The notes under the pieces were generated by a model. That model worked only from the letters and a program-made list of their open reading frames with translations, made no database searches and was not told the origin of the DNA. 64,000 nt of DNA from Methanolobus sp. GTDB taxonomy: Archaea; Halobacteriota; Methanosarcinia; Methanosarcinales; Methanosarcinaceae. A program made the translations under genes and the position numbers. Below, piece by piece: positions 42,909 to 50,329 of the stretch. The stretch's first letter is position 1. Each line of letters opens with the position of its first letter. The stretch covers positions 114,280 to 178,279 of the forward strand of contig NZ_JADQBZ010000006.1 of assembly GCF_016278365.1 (NCBI RefSeq), written 5' to 3'.

Positions 42909-44288
42909 CTATCCGATAAGGGTATCAGTGCGTAGTTTGATGCCCTCTTCTGTGATGGAGTATTCTCTCACGGCATTTTTGTGTTTCGTTCCCCTTGATT
43001 TCGTTATGCACATGTACATACGGCTGTTTGAGCTGGAACTGTGGAGGATCACCACTGAATCCATCAGATATGCAAAATCTATCTTCTCGTCTCCGGGGCA
43101 CTCACAGGATTCTGTGTCTGTTGTGAAGAGTGAGGTAATGTTCTTGCTCTTGAGGTAGCTTGTGAGGGAATGCAAATATCCGCGCAACTTCAGGTGATCG
43201 GGTATGGAAATCTCCAGATTGTTGATGCCATCGAAGAATATTCTTGTTATTCTAGCATCTTCTATATTGCTCTTTATCAGGAGAGAATGCTCAGCAGGAT
43301 ATGTATTGCCTGGGTTAGTGCAGATGAACTGAAGCAATCCTTCTTCTATATACGGGTTCAGGTCCCAGCCCATCTTTTTTGCATCCATGAGTAACTGGTG
43401 GGGTGAATCTTCAAAGGTTACGATTAGTCCCGGTTCGCCGATTTGAAGGCCATGGTAGATGAACTGAAGACCAAATATCTTTTTTCCGGTGCCTGGTCTT
43501 CCTGCGATCAAAGTGCTGCTGTACCTGATCATTCCTCCGCCGAGCATGCTGTCAAGGCCAGCAATGCCTGCTCCGACACGCGACTCATCCAGCATGAAAT
43601 CCTTTTCCGGTTTAAGGTGGGGGTAAATCGTAAAGCCACTTGATGTTATATCGTATAGGTATTTGCAGGACGTGATCTCTGAACGTTTGCCAGGATCGAT
43701 CCCTCTCATTTTTATGAATTCGAGCCAGTGATCTGCTCTTGAGCCGGTATCTTCCCTGGAAAGATATATTATGCCGTCGGAAAGGTGGCTGATGACTGAC
43801 CTGTGTAATTCTTCCCTTACTAGCTCTCCTACGAGTAGGGTAAGCATGTCTCTCTCCTGCAGCATCGAGTCCAATGTATAAAAAAAGCGCCTGCGCTCCT
43901 GTTCGACGAATCCGAAGCCAAGCGGTGTGATCGGATCTATGACAAGCCTGTCGGGCTTGACGGACTCTATCACATTGCCCATGTCTATCAATGTTGTGAG
44001 GGGGTCCTTTTCCGATATCTGGCGGTTTATGGCATGTACATGGAATGAATCGTCGAAGAAGTCAAGTGTTGAATGATACATCTTCAGCTTGTGCGCCTTT
44101 TCGGTGGTTATCGGAATATAAAGTGTTTTTTCCCCGTTCCTGGCTGCCTGAGAAAGCATCTGCAGGGACATTATGCTCTTTCCTACGCCTGCTGTCCCTG
44201 CTATCAGAAGTGTGGAAGGTGACTTAAAGCCTCCTAACAGTTCGTCAAGGCTTTCAATCCCGCAGGGGATGTTTTTCAATTTTTCCAT
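42909..44288 (-). CDS. KaiC-like tandem RecA-fold ATPase
   Basis: A 459-residue protein with two KaiC/RadA-like domains. The first (about 1-220) has Walker A GTAGVGKS (31-38) and Walker B-like RLVIDPI; the second (240-459) opens AGIAGLDSMLGGGMI with GRPGTGKK at 263-270, where the usual Ser/Thr after the Lys is replaced by Lys, so Mg-nucleotide binding may be impaired. Archaeal KaiC-like proteins act in signalling and motility control, not in a clock. It lies next to a single-domain KaiC homologue on the same strand. Confidence 0.82.
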   Translation of the reverse strand: MEKLKNIPCGIESLDELLGGFKSPSTLLIAGTAGVGKSIMSLQMLSQAARNGEKTLYIPITTEKAHKLKMYHSTLDFFDDSFHVHAINRQISEKDPLTTLIDMGNVIESVKPDRLVIDPITPLGFGFVEQERRRFFYTLDSMLQERDMLTLLVGELVREELHRSVISHLSDGIIYLSREDTGSRADHWLEFIKMRGIDPGKRSEITSCKYLYDITSSGFTIYPHLKPEKDFMLDESRVGAGIAGLDSMLGGGMIRYSSTLIAGRPGTGKKIFGLQFIYHGLQIGEPGLIVTFEDSPHQLLMDAKKMGWDLNPYIEEGLLQFICTNPGNTYPAEHSLLIKSNIEDARITRIFFDGINNLEISIPDHLKLRGYLHSLTSYLKSKNITSLFTTDTESCECPGDEKIDFAYLMDSVVILHSSSSNSRMYMCITKSRGTKHKNAVREYSITEEGIKLRTDTLIG

Positions 44289-44456
44289 TTTACCGCTTCT
44301 ATTTACAGCTTACTGTTGCCATGGAAGTTCTTCATTTGGATGTCTGTGTACAGTATCTATGTCATGAAGGCAAATTGTGCGTGGAGTAATGCCTGGACTC
44401 GAATACATCCATCTGTGGATTACGTGTTGTGTCTGCCACAATAAGCTCGCTTTCCC

Positions 44457-45236
44457 TCAGAACATCGAATATACTTCTTCGTGCGGATGTATGACGAACC
44501 CTTCGGGTGTGATATCGTATGGGTGAATCTTTTTGCTGTGGTCGGAGCCGCGCATCTTGTATATCTCCATGCTCCTCATACGCACGTTCTCATGCCGTTT
44601 GTAATACAGGACTATAGTCCCATCAGTGACGAAATTCTCCACCCCGAACCTGGAAGGGTTATCCTCCTCTACAAGTTCGCAGGTCATCATGGAGGTGAGG
44701 CCGATGACTTCCAGAGTGGTACTGAGCTTGAGGAGCTCAATCCTTATTTTAGCGGGGTCCTGCAGGTAAAAGCTTACGGATGTGGTGGAGTCGATGAGCG
44801 CACGGCGGGCGTTGATCTCTTCCTGTGTGGCTATTATCTGATCCATCATGGAGCGGATGTCAAAAGGCCGTACATCCACATACTTCTCCTGTGAGGGAAT
44901 GCCTATCTTGGTGGAGCATGCATCTATTATGACCAGCTTGTTCTCTTCCTCGAGAGCCTCAAGGTCCCAGCCGAACTTCATGACGTTTTCCCTTATTTGC
45001 TCGGGCCGCTCTTCTGTCGCGACTATAATTCCGTTCTCTCCGTACTTGGTAATGCCGTTATAGATAAACTGGATCGAGAAATTTGTCTTCCCTGCTCCTG
45101 ATGTACCGGATATCAGATAGGTCCTGTCCCTGATGAGTCCGCCTCCGCATAATTCATCAAAGCCGGGTATGCCTGTCCTGACCCGGTTTATCGCATCTTC
45201 CATTGAGATTTCTTCAGAAACTGCTCCATCGAACAT
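44457..45236 (-). CDS. KaiC-like single-domain ATPase
   Basis: A 259-residue KaiC/GvpD-like ATPase: VRTGIPGFDELCGGGLIRDRTYLISGTSGAGKTNFSIQF-type N-terminus with an intact Walker A (GTSGAGKT), a Glu pair in VATEERPEQIRENV, and a Walker B region RRALIDSTTSV. The C-terminal YKMRGSDHSKKIHPYDITPEGFVIHP is the common KaiC tail. The promoter on the minus strand has a TATA run at about 45345-45358; GGAGTGA precedes the ATG. 168 bases separate it from the two-domain paralogue downstream. Confidence 0.85.
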   Translation of the reverse strand: MFDGAVSEEISMEDAINRVRTGIPGFDELCGGGLIRDRTYLISGTSGAGKTNFSIQFIYNGITKYGENGIIVATEERPEQIRENVMKFGWDLEALEEENKLVIIDACSTKIGIPSQEKYVDVRPFDIRSMMDQIIATQEEINARRALIDSTTSVSFYLQDPAKIRIELLKLSTTLEVIGLTSMMTCELVEEDNPSRFGVENFVTDGTIVLYYKRHENVRMRSMEIYKMRGSDHSKKIHPYDITPEGFVIHPHEEVYSMF

Positions 45237-45417
45237 TTTACTTTTTCACTCCTTATGAGGTCAATAACTCCCTGTAACAGGTAAATAATGTTTTGCATCA
45301 AACTGGATGAATGATTTTAACGCTATGTCTTTTATTGTATGGTATATATAAATATATTGAAGTGATGCTTATTATAATGATGGTTAGTCCACATATGTCC
45401 TGGACTATTCTTCTAGA

Positions 45418-45689
45418 GGATATCAAATTAGCTCCTGAAACCCGTATTTAATTTGACGGCGTAGCAGCCTGATGAAATACTTAAGTGATCCTATTTATGA
45501 CACTTAAAACACTAATTAACATCACTCTACACCGATGAACACTTATGTTATTTTAGTGGTAGAGGTATTGCCTTGAATCTGTGTTAATCCTGTAAACCCG
45601 TGTCTGATAAACAATCTGGAAAAGGCATCGACCTTAATGAAAAAAGAATAGGTCTTTAAGCCAAAATTCTAATTTGATAACCTCTTCTA
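45418..45689. repeat. Dispersed intergenic element, copy 2
   Basis: About 270 bases similar to copy 1 in the same order: GGATATCAAATTAGCTCCTGAAAC at the left, then AATCTGTGTTAATCCTG, CCCGTGTCTGATAAACAATC and GACCTTAATGAAAAAA at the right. Divergence is high, so it is an old copy. It lies in the 994-base spacer between kaiC and the S-layer gene. Confidence 0.6.
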
Positions 45690-45907
45690 AGCCGAAATAA
45701 TTTGGAACTAATAATTAATACTCTCAGTTCCCTACAAATTCAGTTAACCTGAGGAGAAATGAATATAAATGAGATTTATATTTACTTGACTCTGGTAGTC
45801 TCTGCTTACTTGCATGCATTATTTATTTAGTACAATAGATGCTAAAGACCATATGCTATCGAGCTTACCTGATCAATATACCGGTTCGATAGGTTTTTAT
45901 CTGAGCA

Positions 45908-46231
45908 CATATAAAAGAACCCAAATTCCCATTTTCGATCGTTATTTATCGAACGTGGCGCCTTTTAATTCGACATTTACCGTCAAATGCATCGATACTT
46001 GCCAGTGCAGTGTGATAATTCCCCGAAATTTGACCACAAAAGATTTAATACGGCAATTGTTTAATAGAACACTTGTAATCCAATATGACGGGATTAGGAG
46101 GGTGATGAAGTCTCCTTCGGCAATAAACGAACCCGACAATTCGTCCGGTCCTGCTGAAGCCATAAAGCACAATTCGTGCTTTATTCACTGATTCTCACTC
46201 TTTAATATTAGTACTAAACGGAGGAACAAAA
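45908..46231 (+). promoter_or_regulatory. S-layer gene promoter and about 290-base leader
   Basis: CATATAAAAG (45908-45917) is the best TATA box in the spacer and predicts a start near 45937. The leader has a hairpin TTCGAT/ATCGAA (45934-45953) at its 5' end and a perfect 9-bp hairpin ATAAAGCAC-AATTC-GTGCTTTAT (46162-46184) before the SD GGAGG (46220-46224). Upstream of 45908 (45690-45907) I see only AT-rich sequence. Confidence 0.45.
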
Positions 46232-48166
46232 ATGACTAAATTAACGACAACTGTAGTAGTTGCCCTTATGCTCATGGCATTAACCATAATGTCAGCAAGT
46301 GCAGCTACCAGTGTCGAGGTAAGGAGTTCTGTTTTAACAGGTTCTAACTCACTCGATGCTACAAACTTCGCAGGTTTCTTCTATGACCTGGATGACAATA
46401 TATCAACTGAGACAATGAATATTACGGTAAGCGGTCGTAACATTGCAGCAGGTGGCCTTCAATACAACACTACACTTACATCTGTTGATTATGCAAGCAC
46501 CAATCTGAATACGACCAGCAACCCTAAGTACAACGTTATGGGTCTCTTCGCAGAGAAGTACGTCCCATTGACTGCTACTACCCCTGACAAGCTCTCAAAG
46601 CTGCTCCTTGACTCTGACGACAAGTACACTCTGAGGACAGGTACAGCTCTTGAGCTCCCAGGAGGCTATGCACTCACTGCAAAGCAGATCGATGTTGAAG
46701 GTAACAAGGTCTGGATGGAGTTCACCAAGGACGGAGAATTCGTAGAAGATGAGATTCTCGATGTATCCAACGGTACAGTTGTCTGGACCTATGAAGCAGA
46801 TGACGTCGCCGGTGAGGATGATGTAATTGTGATGAAGGTCGCAGTAACCAATGTTTTCCAGGGACAGGTTGACAGCCTTGCAGTTGTCGAAGGTGCCTGG
46901 CTCATGGACTACGAGAATGTAATGGAACTCGAGACAGATGATACATTCGACAAGCTCGAACTTGTGAATGTAGGAGCCACTTCCCTCGAGATGGAAAATA
47001 CTAACTCCATAACCCTTACAGAGGACAAGACAATCTCAATTGCACAGGGTATGAGTTTCAAGGTAGCTGACGACAGCACACCGAGATTCTATGTAATGAA
47101 AGAATTCACAGAACCCGGCACATATGAGATCCGCGGTGAAGTTGCATCAGGCACAGGTGCTCAGTCGTGGACTGCTACAAACTTCGCAGGTTTCTACTAT
47201 GATCTGGATGACGACATTTCAACTGAAATAATGAATATTTCGTCAATCAGCACTCGTAACATTGCAGCAGGTGCCCTTACATACAACACTTCAATTGCAT
47301 CTGTTGATTATGCAAGCGCCAATCTGAATACAACCAGCAATCCTAAGTACAACGTTATGGGTCTCTTCGCAGAGAAGTACATTCCGTTGGACAGCACAAC
47401 CCCTGACAAGCTCTCAAAGCTGCTCCTTGACTCTGACGACAAGTACACTCTGAGGACAGGTACAGCTCTTGAGCTCCCAGGAGGCTATGCACTCACTGCA
47501 AAGCAGATCGATGTTGAAGGTAACAAGGTCTGGATGGAGTTCACCAAGGACGGAGAATTCGTAGAAGATGAGATTCTCGATGTATCCAACGGTACAGTTG
47601 TCTGGACCTATGAAGCAGATGACGTCGCCGGTGAGGATGATGTAATTGTGATGAAGGTCGCAGTAACCAATGTTTTCCAGGGACAGGTTGACAGCCTTGC
47701 AGTTGTCGAAGGTGCCTGGCTCATGGACTACGAGAATGTAATGGAAATCGAGACCGATGACACATTCGACAAGCTCGAAGTTGTGACAATTGGAAGTGGC
47801 ACTCTCAATATGGAAAACACTAACTCCATAACCCTTACACAGGACAAGACAATCTCAATTGCACAGGGCATGAGCTTCAAGGTAGCTGACGACAGCGCAC
47901 TCAGGTACTACCCATTCGCTGAGCTAACTATCGAAGACGACGGTGTAAGCCAGCCAGACGAGCCTGATGAGGGTGAAGAACCAGTAACACCGGGCAACGA
48001 GACTGATGTTCCAGAGACTCCAGAGACTCCAGAGACTCCAGAGACTCCAGAGACCCCTGAGACTCCAGGAAACGACACTGAAGGCGACGACGAGGTTCCT
48101 GGATTTGAAGCAATCTTTGCAATTGCAGGTCTCCTTGCAGTCGCATACCTTGTCAGAAGGAACTAA
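46232..48166 (+). CDS. S-layer protein (two tandem Methanosarcina-type S-layer domains, PGF-CTERM)
   Basis: A 644-residue major surface protein. A signal peptide (residues 1-26, ending MSASAA) is followed by two homologous DUF1608-type S-layer domains (about 28-310 and 312-585) repeating FAGFFYDLDD/FAGFYYDLDD, NIAAG, YNVMGLFAEKY and DKLSKLLLDSDDKYTLR. The C-terminus has an acidic Pro/Glu/Thr linker with six PET repeats, then the PGF-CTERM signal (VPGFEAIFAIAGLLAVAYLVRRN) for archaeosortase processing and lipid attachment. Codon bias is strong, as expected for a very highly expressed protein. A 348-base tract is identical between the two domains. Confidence 0.95.
   Translation: MTKLTTTVVVALMLMALTIMSASAATSVEVRSSVLTGSNSLDATNFAGFFYDLDDNISTETMNITVSGRNIAAGGLQYNTTLTSVDYASTNLNTTSNPKYNVMGLFAEKYVPLTATTPDKLSKLLLDSDDKYTLRTGTALELPGGYALTAKQIDVEGNKVWMEFTKDGEFVEDEILDVSNGTVVWTYEADDVAGEDDVIVMKVAVTNVFQGQVDSLAVVEGAWLMDYENVMELETDDTFDKLELVNVGATSLEMENTNSITLTEDKTISIAQGMSFKVADDSTPRFYVMKEFTEPGTYEIRGEVASGTGAQSWTATNFAGFYYDLDDDISTEIMNISSISTRNIAAGALTYNTSIASVDYASANLNTTSNPKYNVMGLFAEKYIPLDSTTPDKLSKLLLDSDDKYTLRTGTALELPGGYALTAKQIDVEGNKVWMEFTKDGEFVEDEILDVSNGTVVWTYEADDVAGEDDVIVMKVAVTNVFQGQVDSLAVVEGAWLMDYENVMEIETDDTFDKLEVVTIGSGTLNMENTNSITLTQDKTISIAQGMSFKVADDSALRYYPFAELTIEDDGVSQPDEPDEGEEPVTPGNETDVPETPETPETPETPETPETPGNDTEGDDEVPGFEAIFAIAGLLAVAYLVRRN
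46580..46927 (+). repeat. Identical tract in S-layer domain 1 (matches 47399-47746)
   Basis: 348 bases are identical to 47399-47746, offset 819 bases (273 codons), with no silent differences. Sequence immediately outside differs at many positions. Confidence 0.95.
47399..47746 (+). repeat. Identical tract in S-layer domain 2 (matches 46580-46927)
   Basis: Second copy of the identical 348-base segment. Both copies encode the same 115-116 residues from DKLSKLL to MDYENVME. Confidence 0.95.
48011..48068 (+). repeat. 9-base tandem repeat encoding PET units in the S-layer linker
   Basis: CCAGAGACT is repeated about six times, one unit altered to CCTGAGACT. It encodes the Pro-Glu-Thr linker before the PGF-CTERM anchor and could vary in copy number by slippage. 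Confidence 0.9.
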
Positions 48167-48184
48167 ACAACAATAAATAAACGC

Positions 48185-48218
48185 TAGAAGGGATTTTCCC
48201 TTCTACAATTCTTTTTTT
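48185..48218 (+). terminator. S-layer gene terminator
   Basis: TAGAAGGG (48185-48192), loop ATTTT, CCCTTCTA (48198-48205) followed by a run of seven T residues. Confidence 0.75.
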
Positions 48219-48274
48219 AATGCATTTTGATTTGATAACGGCGAATGCATTATTTCGCAGTTTGAGGTTTACAG

Positions 48275-48820
48275 ATGAAACTAAACAGAAATCTTTTAGT
48301 GTACAGCACACTTGCTGTCATGATTCTCACCTTGTCACTGTCCGGCTGCATAGACAGTAATGGCGGGGACATGTCCGAAGTAGATGCCGCTGATATTGTG
48401 GTTGTTGAAAATGCATCCGGTTTTGAATACCTGGGCTCAAGAGCCATGACTGCAAGTGATGTTAGCAGGCAGTATGTGGAAGTATCGGATATTTCTGATG
48501 CAGCGGAAGGACTCTATCAGGATACAAATGCGGTAGATTACTATATTCATGCTGTCGAATTGGAGAGCAGTTCTGCAGCAGAAGGATTTGTGGAAGAATA
48601 CAAGGCCACTTTCAGACCGCTTTCCTCGGGGGAGCGCTTTGCAGAAGAAGCCTTTAACGATCATGGAGCAACCAGGATCACAACTTACACAACATCAGAC
48701 GGAACGCAGGCCGCTAGGTACAAGTACATCTGGAACAACGAGAACTTTGTCATCGTTGTCGGCGGCAACTCCGTGGACCCTGCAGCCATACGTAACCTTG
48801 CAGAAGTGACCGGGTACTGA
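48275..48820 (+). CDS. Predicted lipoprotein of unknown function
   Basis: A 181-residue exported protein with a lipobox: hydrophobic residues 8-23 ending SLSGC, then an acidic Gly/Asp linker (IDSNGGDMSEVDAAD). The mature part is an alpha/beta domain (VVENASGFEYLGSRAM, SAAEGFVEEYKATFRPLSSGERF, YKYIWNNENFVIVVGG) that I cannot name. GAGG precedes the ATG. It has its own position behind the S-layer terminator and may act at the outer face of the membrane. Confidence 0.75.
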   Translation: MKLNRNLLVYSTLAVMILTLSLSGCIDSNGGDMSEVDAADIVVVENASGFEYLGSRAMTASDVSRQYVEVSDISDAAEGLYQDTNAVDYYIHAVELESSSAAEGFVEEYKATFRPLSSGERFAEEAFNDHGATRITTYTTSDGTQAARYKYIWNNENFVIVVGGNSVDPAAIRNLAEVTGY

Positions 48821-48946
48821 TCCGTTTTCTTTTTACTATTTTTTCGACAGAGCCCTGGAATAATTCGTTGGACTGTTTTGTGATTATATCTCCGGCACGG
48901 ATAACATCGATTTGCAAGGACTTTACCTGCAGAGAATCTCTAAATC

Positions 48947-49067
48947 CTCTATTCCGTAATCCGTGTTCATCTGCGTAAATCTGTGTCTTGAACAGGAACT
49001 TCAAAAAGCAGCCAGTATATGAAATGAAAAATGGCCCTTTAACCAGAAATCAATTTTGTTCTCCTCT
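48947..49067. repeat. Dispersed intergenic element, copy 3 (partial)
   Basis: About 120 bases matching the middle and right parts of the two other copies: CTATTCCGTAATCCGTGTTCATC, AAATCTGTGTCTTGAAC and the right-end AATGAAAAATGG...TAACCAGAAATC. The remaining part of the 303-base spacer (48821-49123) holds only a TATA box for the tRNA gene. Confidence 0.5.
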
Positions 49068-49089
49068 ATTCGATATCCAATCGATACGC

Positions 49090-49098
49090 TTTAATATA
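49090..49098 (+). promoter_or_regulatory. tRNA-Met TATA box
   Basis: TTTAATATA lies about 25-30 bases upstream of the tRNA 5' end. Confidence 0.5.
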
Positions 49099-49123
49099 AC
49101 CTTACCCTTTTACATGCTGCATT

Positions 49124-49233
49124 GCCCGGATAGCCTAGTCGGTTGGGGCGCCAGACTCATAGGGAATATTTAACCGTGCGTCCAAATCTCCTGAGACATC
49201 TGGAGGTCGCGTGTTCGAGTCACGCTCCGGGCA
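49124..49233 (+). tRNA. tRNA-Met (CAT), elongator type, with 36-base intron
   Basis: Acceptor GCCCGGA/TCCGGGC, discriminator A. Anticodon stem CCAGA/TCTGG; the intron at 49162-49197 interrupts the loop after position 37. The exon-intron junctions form a canonical bulge-helix-bulge: 4-bp helix CTCA/TGAG flanked by 3-base bulges TAG and ACA. Splicing gives loop CTCATAA, anticodon CAT, and a 74-base mature tRNA. The intron and G1:C72 point to the elongator, although tRNA-Ile2 (CAT) cannot be fully excluded. Confidence 0.92.
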
Positions 49234-49323
49234 TGTAACAATTTTTGCAATGCAGTATTTCGAAGATTAAGCAATGCTTTATGAGTTATCTGATTTCTAT
49301 TAAGTCTTTATTTGCAGTAGCAT

Positions 49324-50289
49324 CTATCTCGTGGGTGGAGCCAGGAATCCCGGTCCAACCTGATCTTTCACTGTTCTTTTGACTATCTCCCGCACCTGGT
49401 CCCTTGTTCCCTGATCAGGCTGCCAGCCAAATACATCGTTGACAGGTTCCATGTGTTCAGGCTTCCATCCGCCCCAGAGGGCTATAGTATTATTGTAGCC
49501 CAGTATCCACTGGATGGCCAGGTCCAACACTGTCCGGTCATGCTTCTCTCTAATGAACTCGTCTATCTTTTCCACAGCTTCCAGATATTGCAGGTATCTG
49601 GGTAGCTGGAACTTGGGGTCGGCTTTTTTGACCGGATGGTCGCTGAAGTCCGCATCCCTGCTCATCTTCCCGGTAAGCAGACCTTGGCAGAGGGACCTGT
49701 AGGCCATCAGGATTATGTTGTTCTTCTGGCAGAAGGGTAATACTCCAACCTCAATATCTCTCTCGAACAAATTGTAGGGGGGCTGGCAGACATTCACCTG
49801 GGCATACCTGCAAAAGTCATAAATTTGCTCGGAGCTGAAATTACTGACTCCAATAGACCTGATCGTTCCTTCTTCCTTGAGTTTGCCCATGAACCTGGCA
49901 GTTTCCTCTACAGGCTGAATCAGGTCCGGCCAGTGTATGTGGAAAATATCTATATAGTCTGTGCCAAGCCTTTGAAGCGAGTGCTTAAGTGTCTTTTCCA
50001 TTAGTTCAGGACTGGCATTTCGTACAGATTTTCCGTTCACCTTTTCCATTCCGGTCTTGCTTGAGATGATCATTTCCTCGCGGTCGTAATCCTTCAAAAC
50101 ATCTCCCAGGATCTCCTCCGCTCTGCCATCTCCGTATACAGGTGCAGTATCCATCAGGGTTATGCCTTCATCAAGCGCCTTCCTGATAGTCTGCATTCCA
50201 AGGTCCTTGTCGAAATAACCTATGGGCTGGGTTCCCAGGCCTATCCTGGATACTTCCACATCAGTTCCTGCTATTTTTGTGTATTCCAT
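49324..50289 (-). CDS. Aldo/keto reductase
   Basis: A 321-residue NAD(P)H-dependent TIM-barrel oxidoreductase. The catalytic tetrad is visible: Asp and Tyr in LMDTAPVYGDG, Lys in IISSKTGME, and His in DIFHIHWPD. The SIGVSNFSSEQI block and the C-terminal cofactor-binding region complete the family pattern (AKR11-13-like). The substrate is unknown. It is directly downstream of a sugar dehydrogenase gene on the same strand (40 bases), so the two may work on one sugar or osmolyte pathway. Confidence 0.88.
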   Translation of the reverse strand: MEYTKIAGTDVEVSRIGLGTQPIGYFDKDLGMQTIRKALDEGITLMDTAPVYGDGRAEEILGDVLKDYDREEMIISSKTGMEKVNGKSVRNASPELMEKTLKHSLQRLGTDYIDIFHIHWPDLIQPVEETARFMGKLKEEGTIRSIGVSNFSSEQIYDFCRYAQVNVCQPPYNLFERDIEVGVLPFCQKNNIILMAYRSLCQGLLTGKMSRDADFSDHPVKKADPKFQLPRYLQYLEAVEKIDEFIREKHDRTVLDLAIQWILGYNNTIALWGGWKPEHMEPVNDVFGWQPDQGTRDQVREIVKRTVKDQVGPGFLAPPTR

Positions 50290-50329
50290 TAATATCCCCT
50301 CTCTAATTTACACTCCATTTTCAGGACGA

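Noticed and set aside
45814..46191. 125-codon open frame upstream of the S-layer gene
   Set aside because: No SD, no recognisable domain, overlaps the likely promoter and leader hairpins of the S-layer gene, and an opposite-strand frame is also open; better read as leader sequence.
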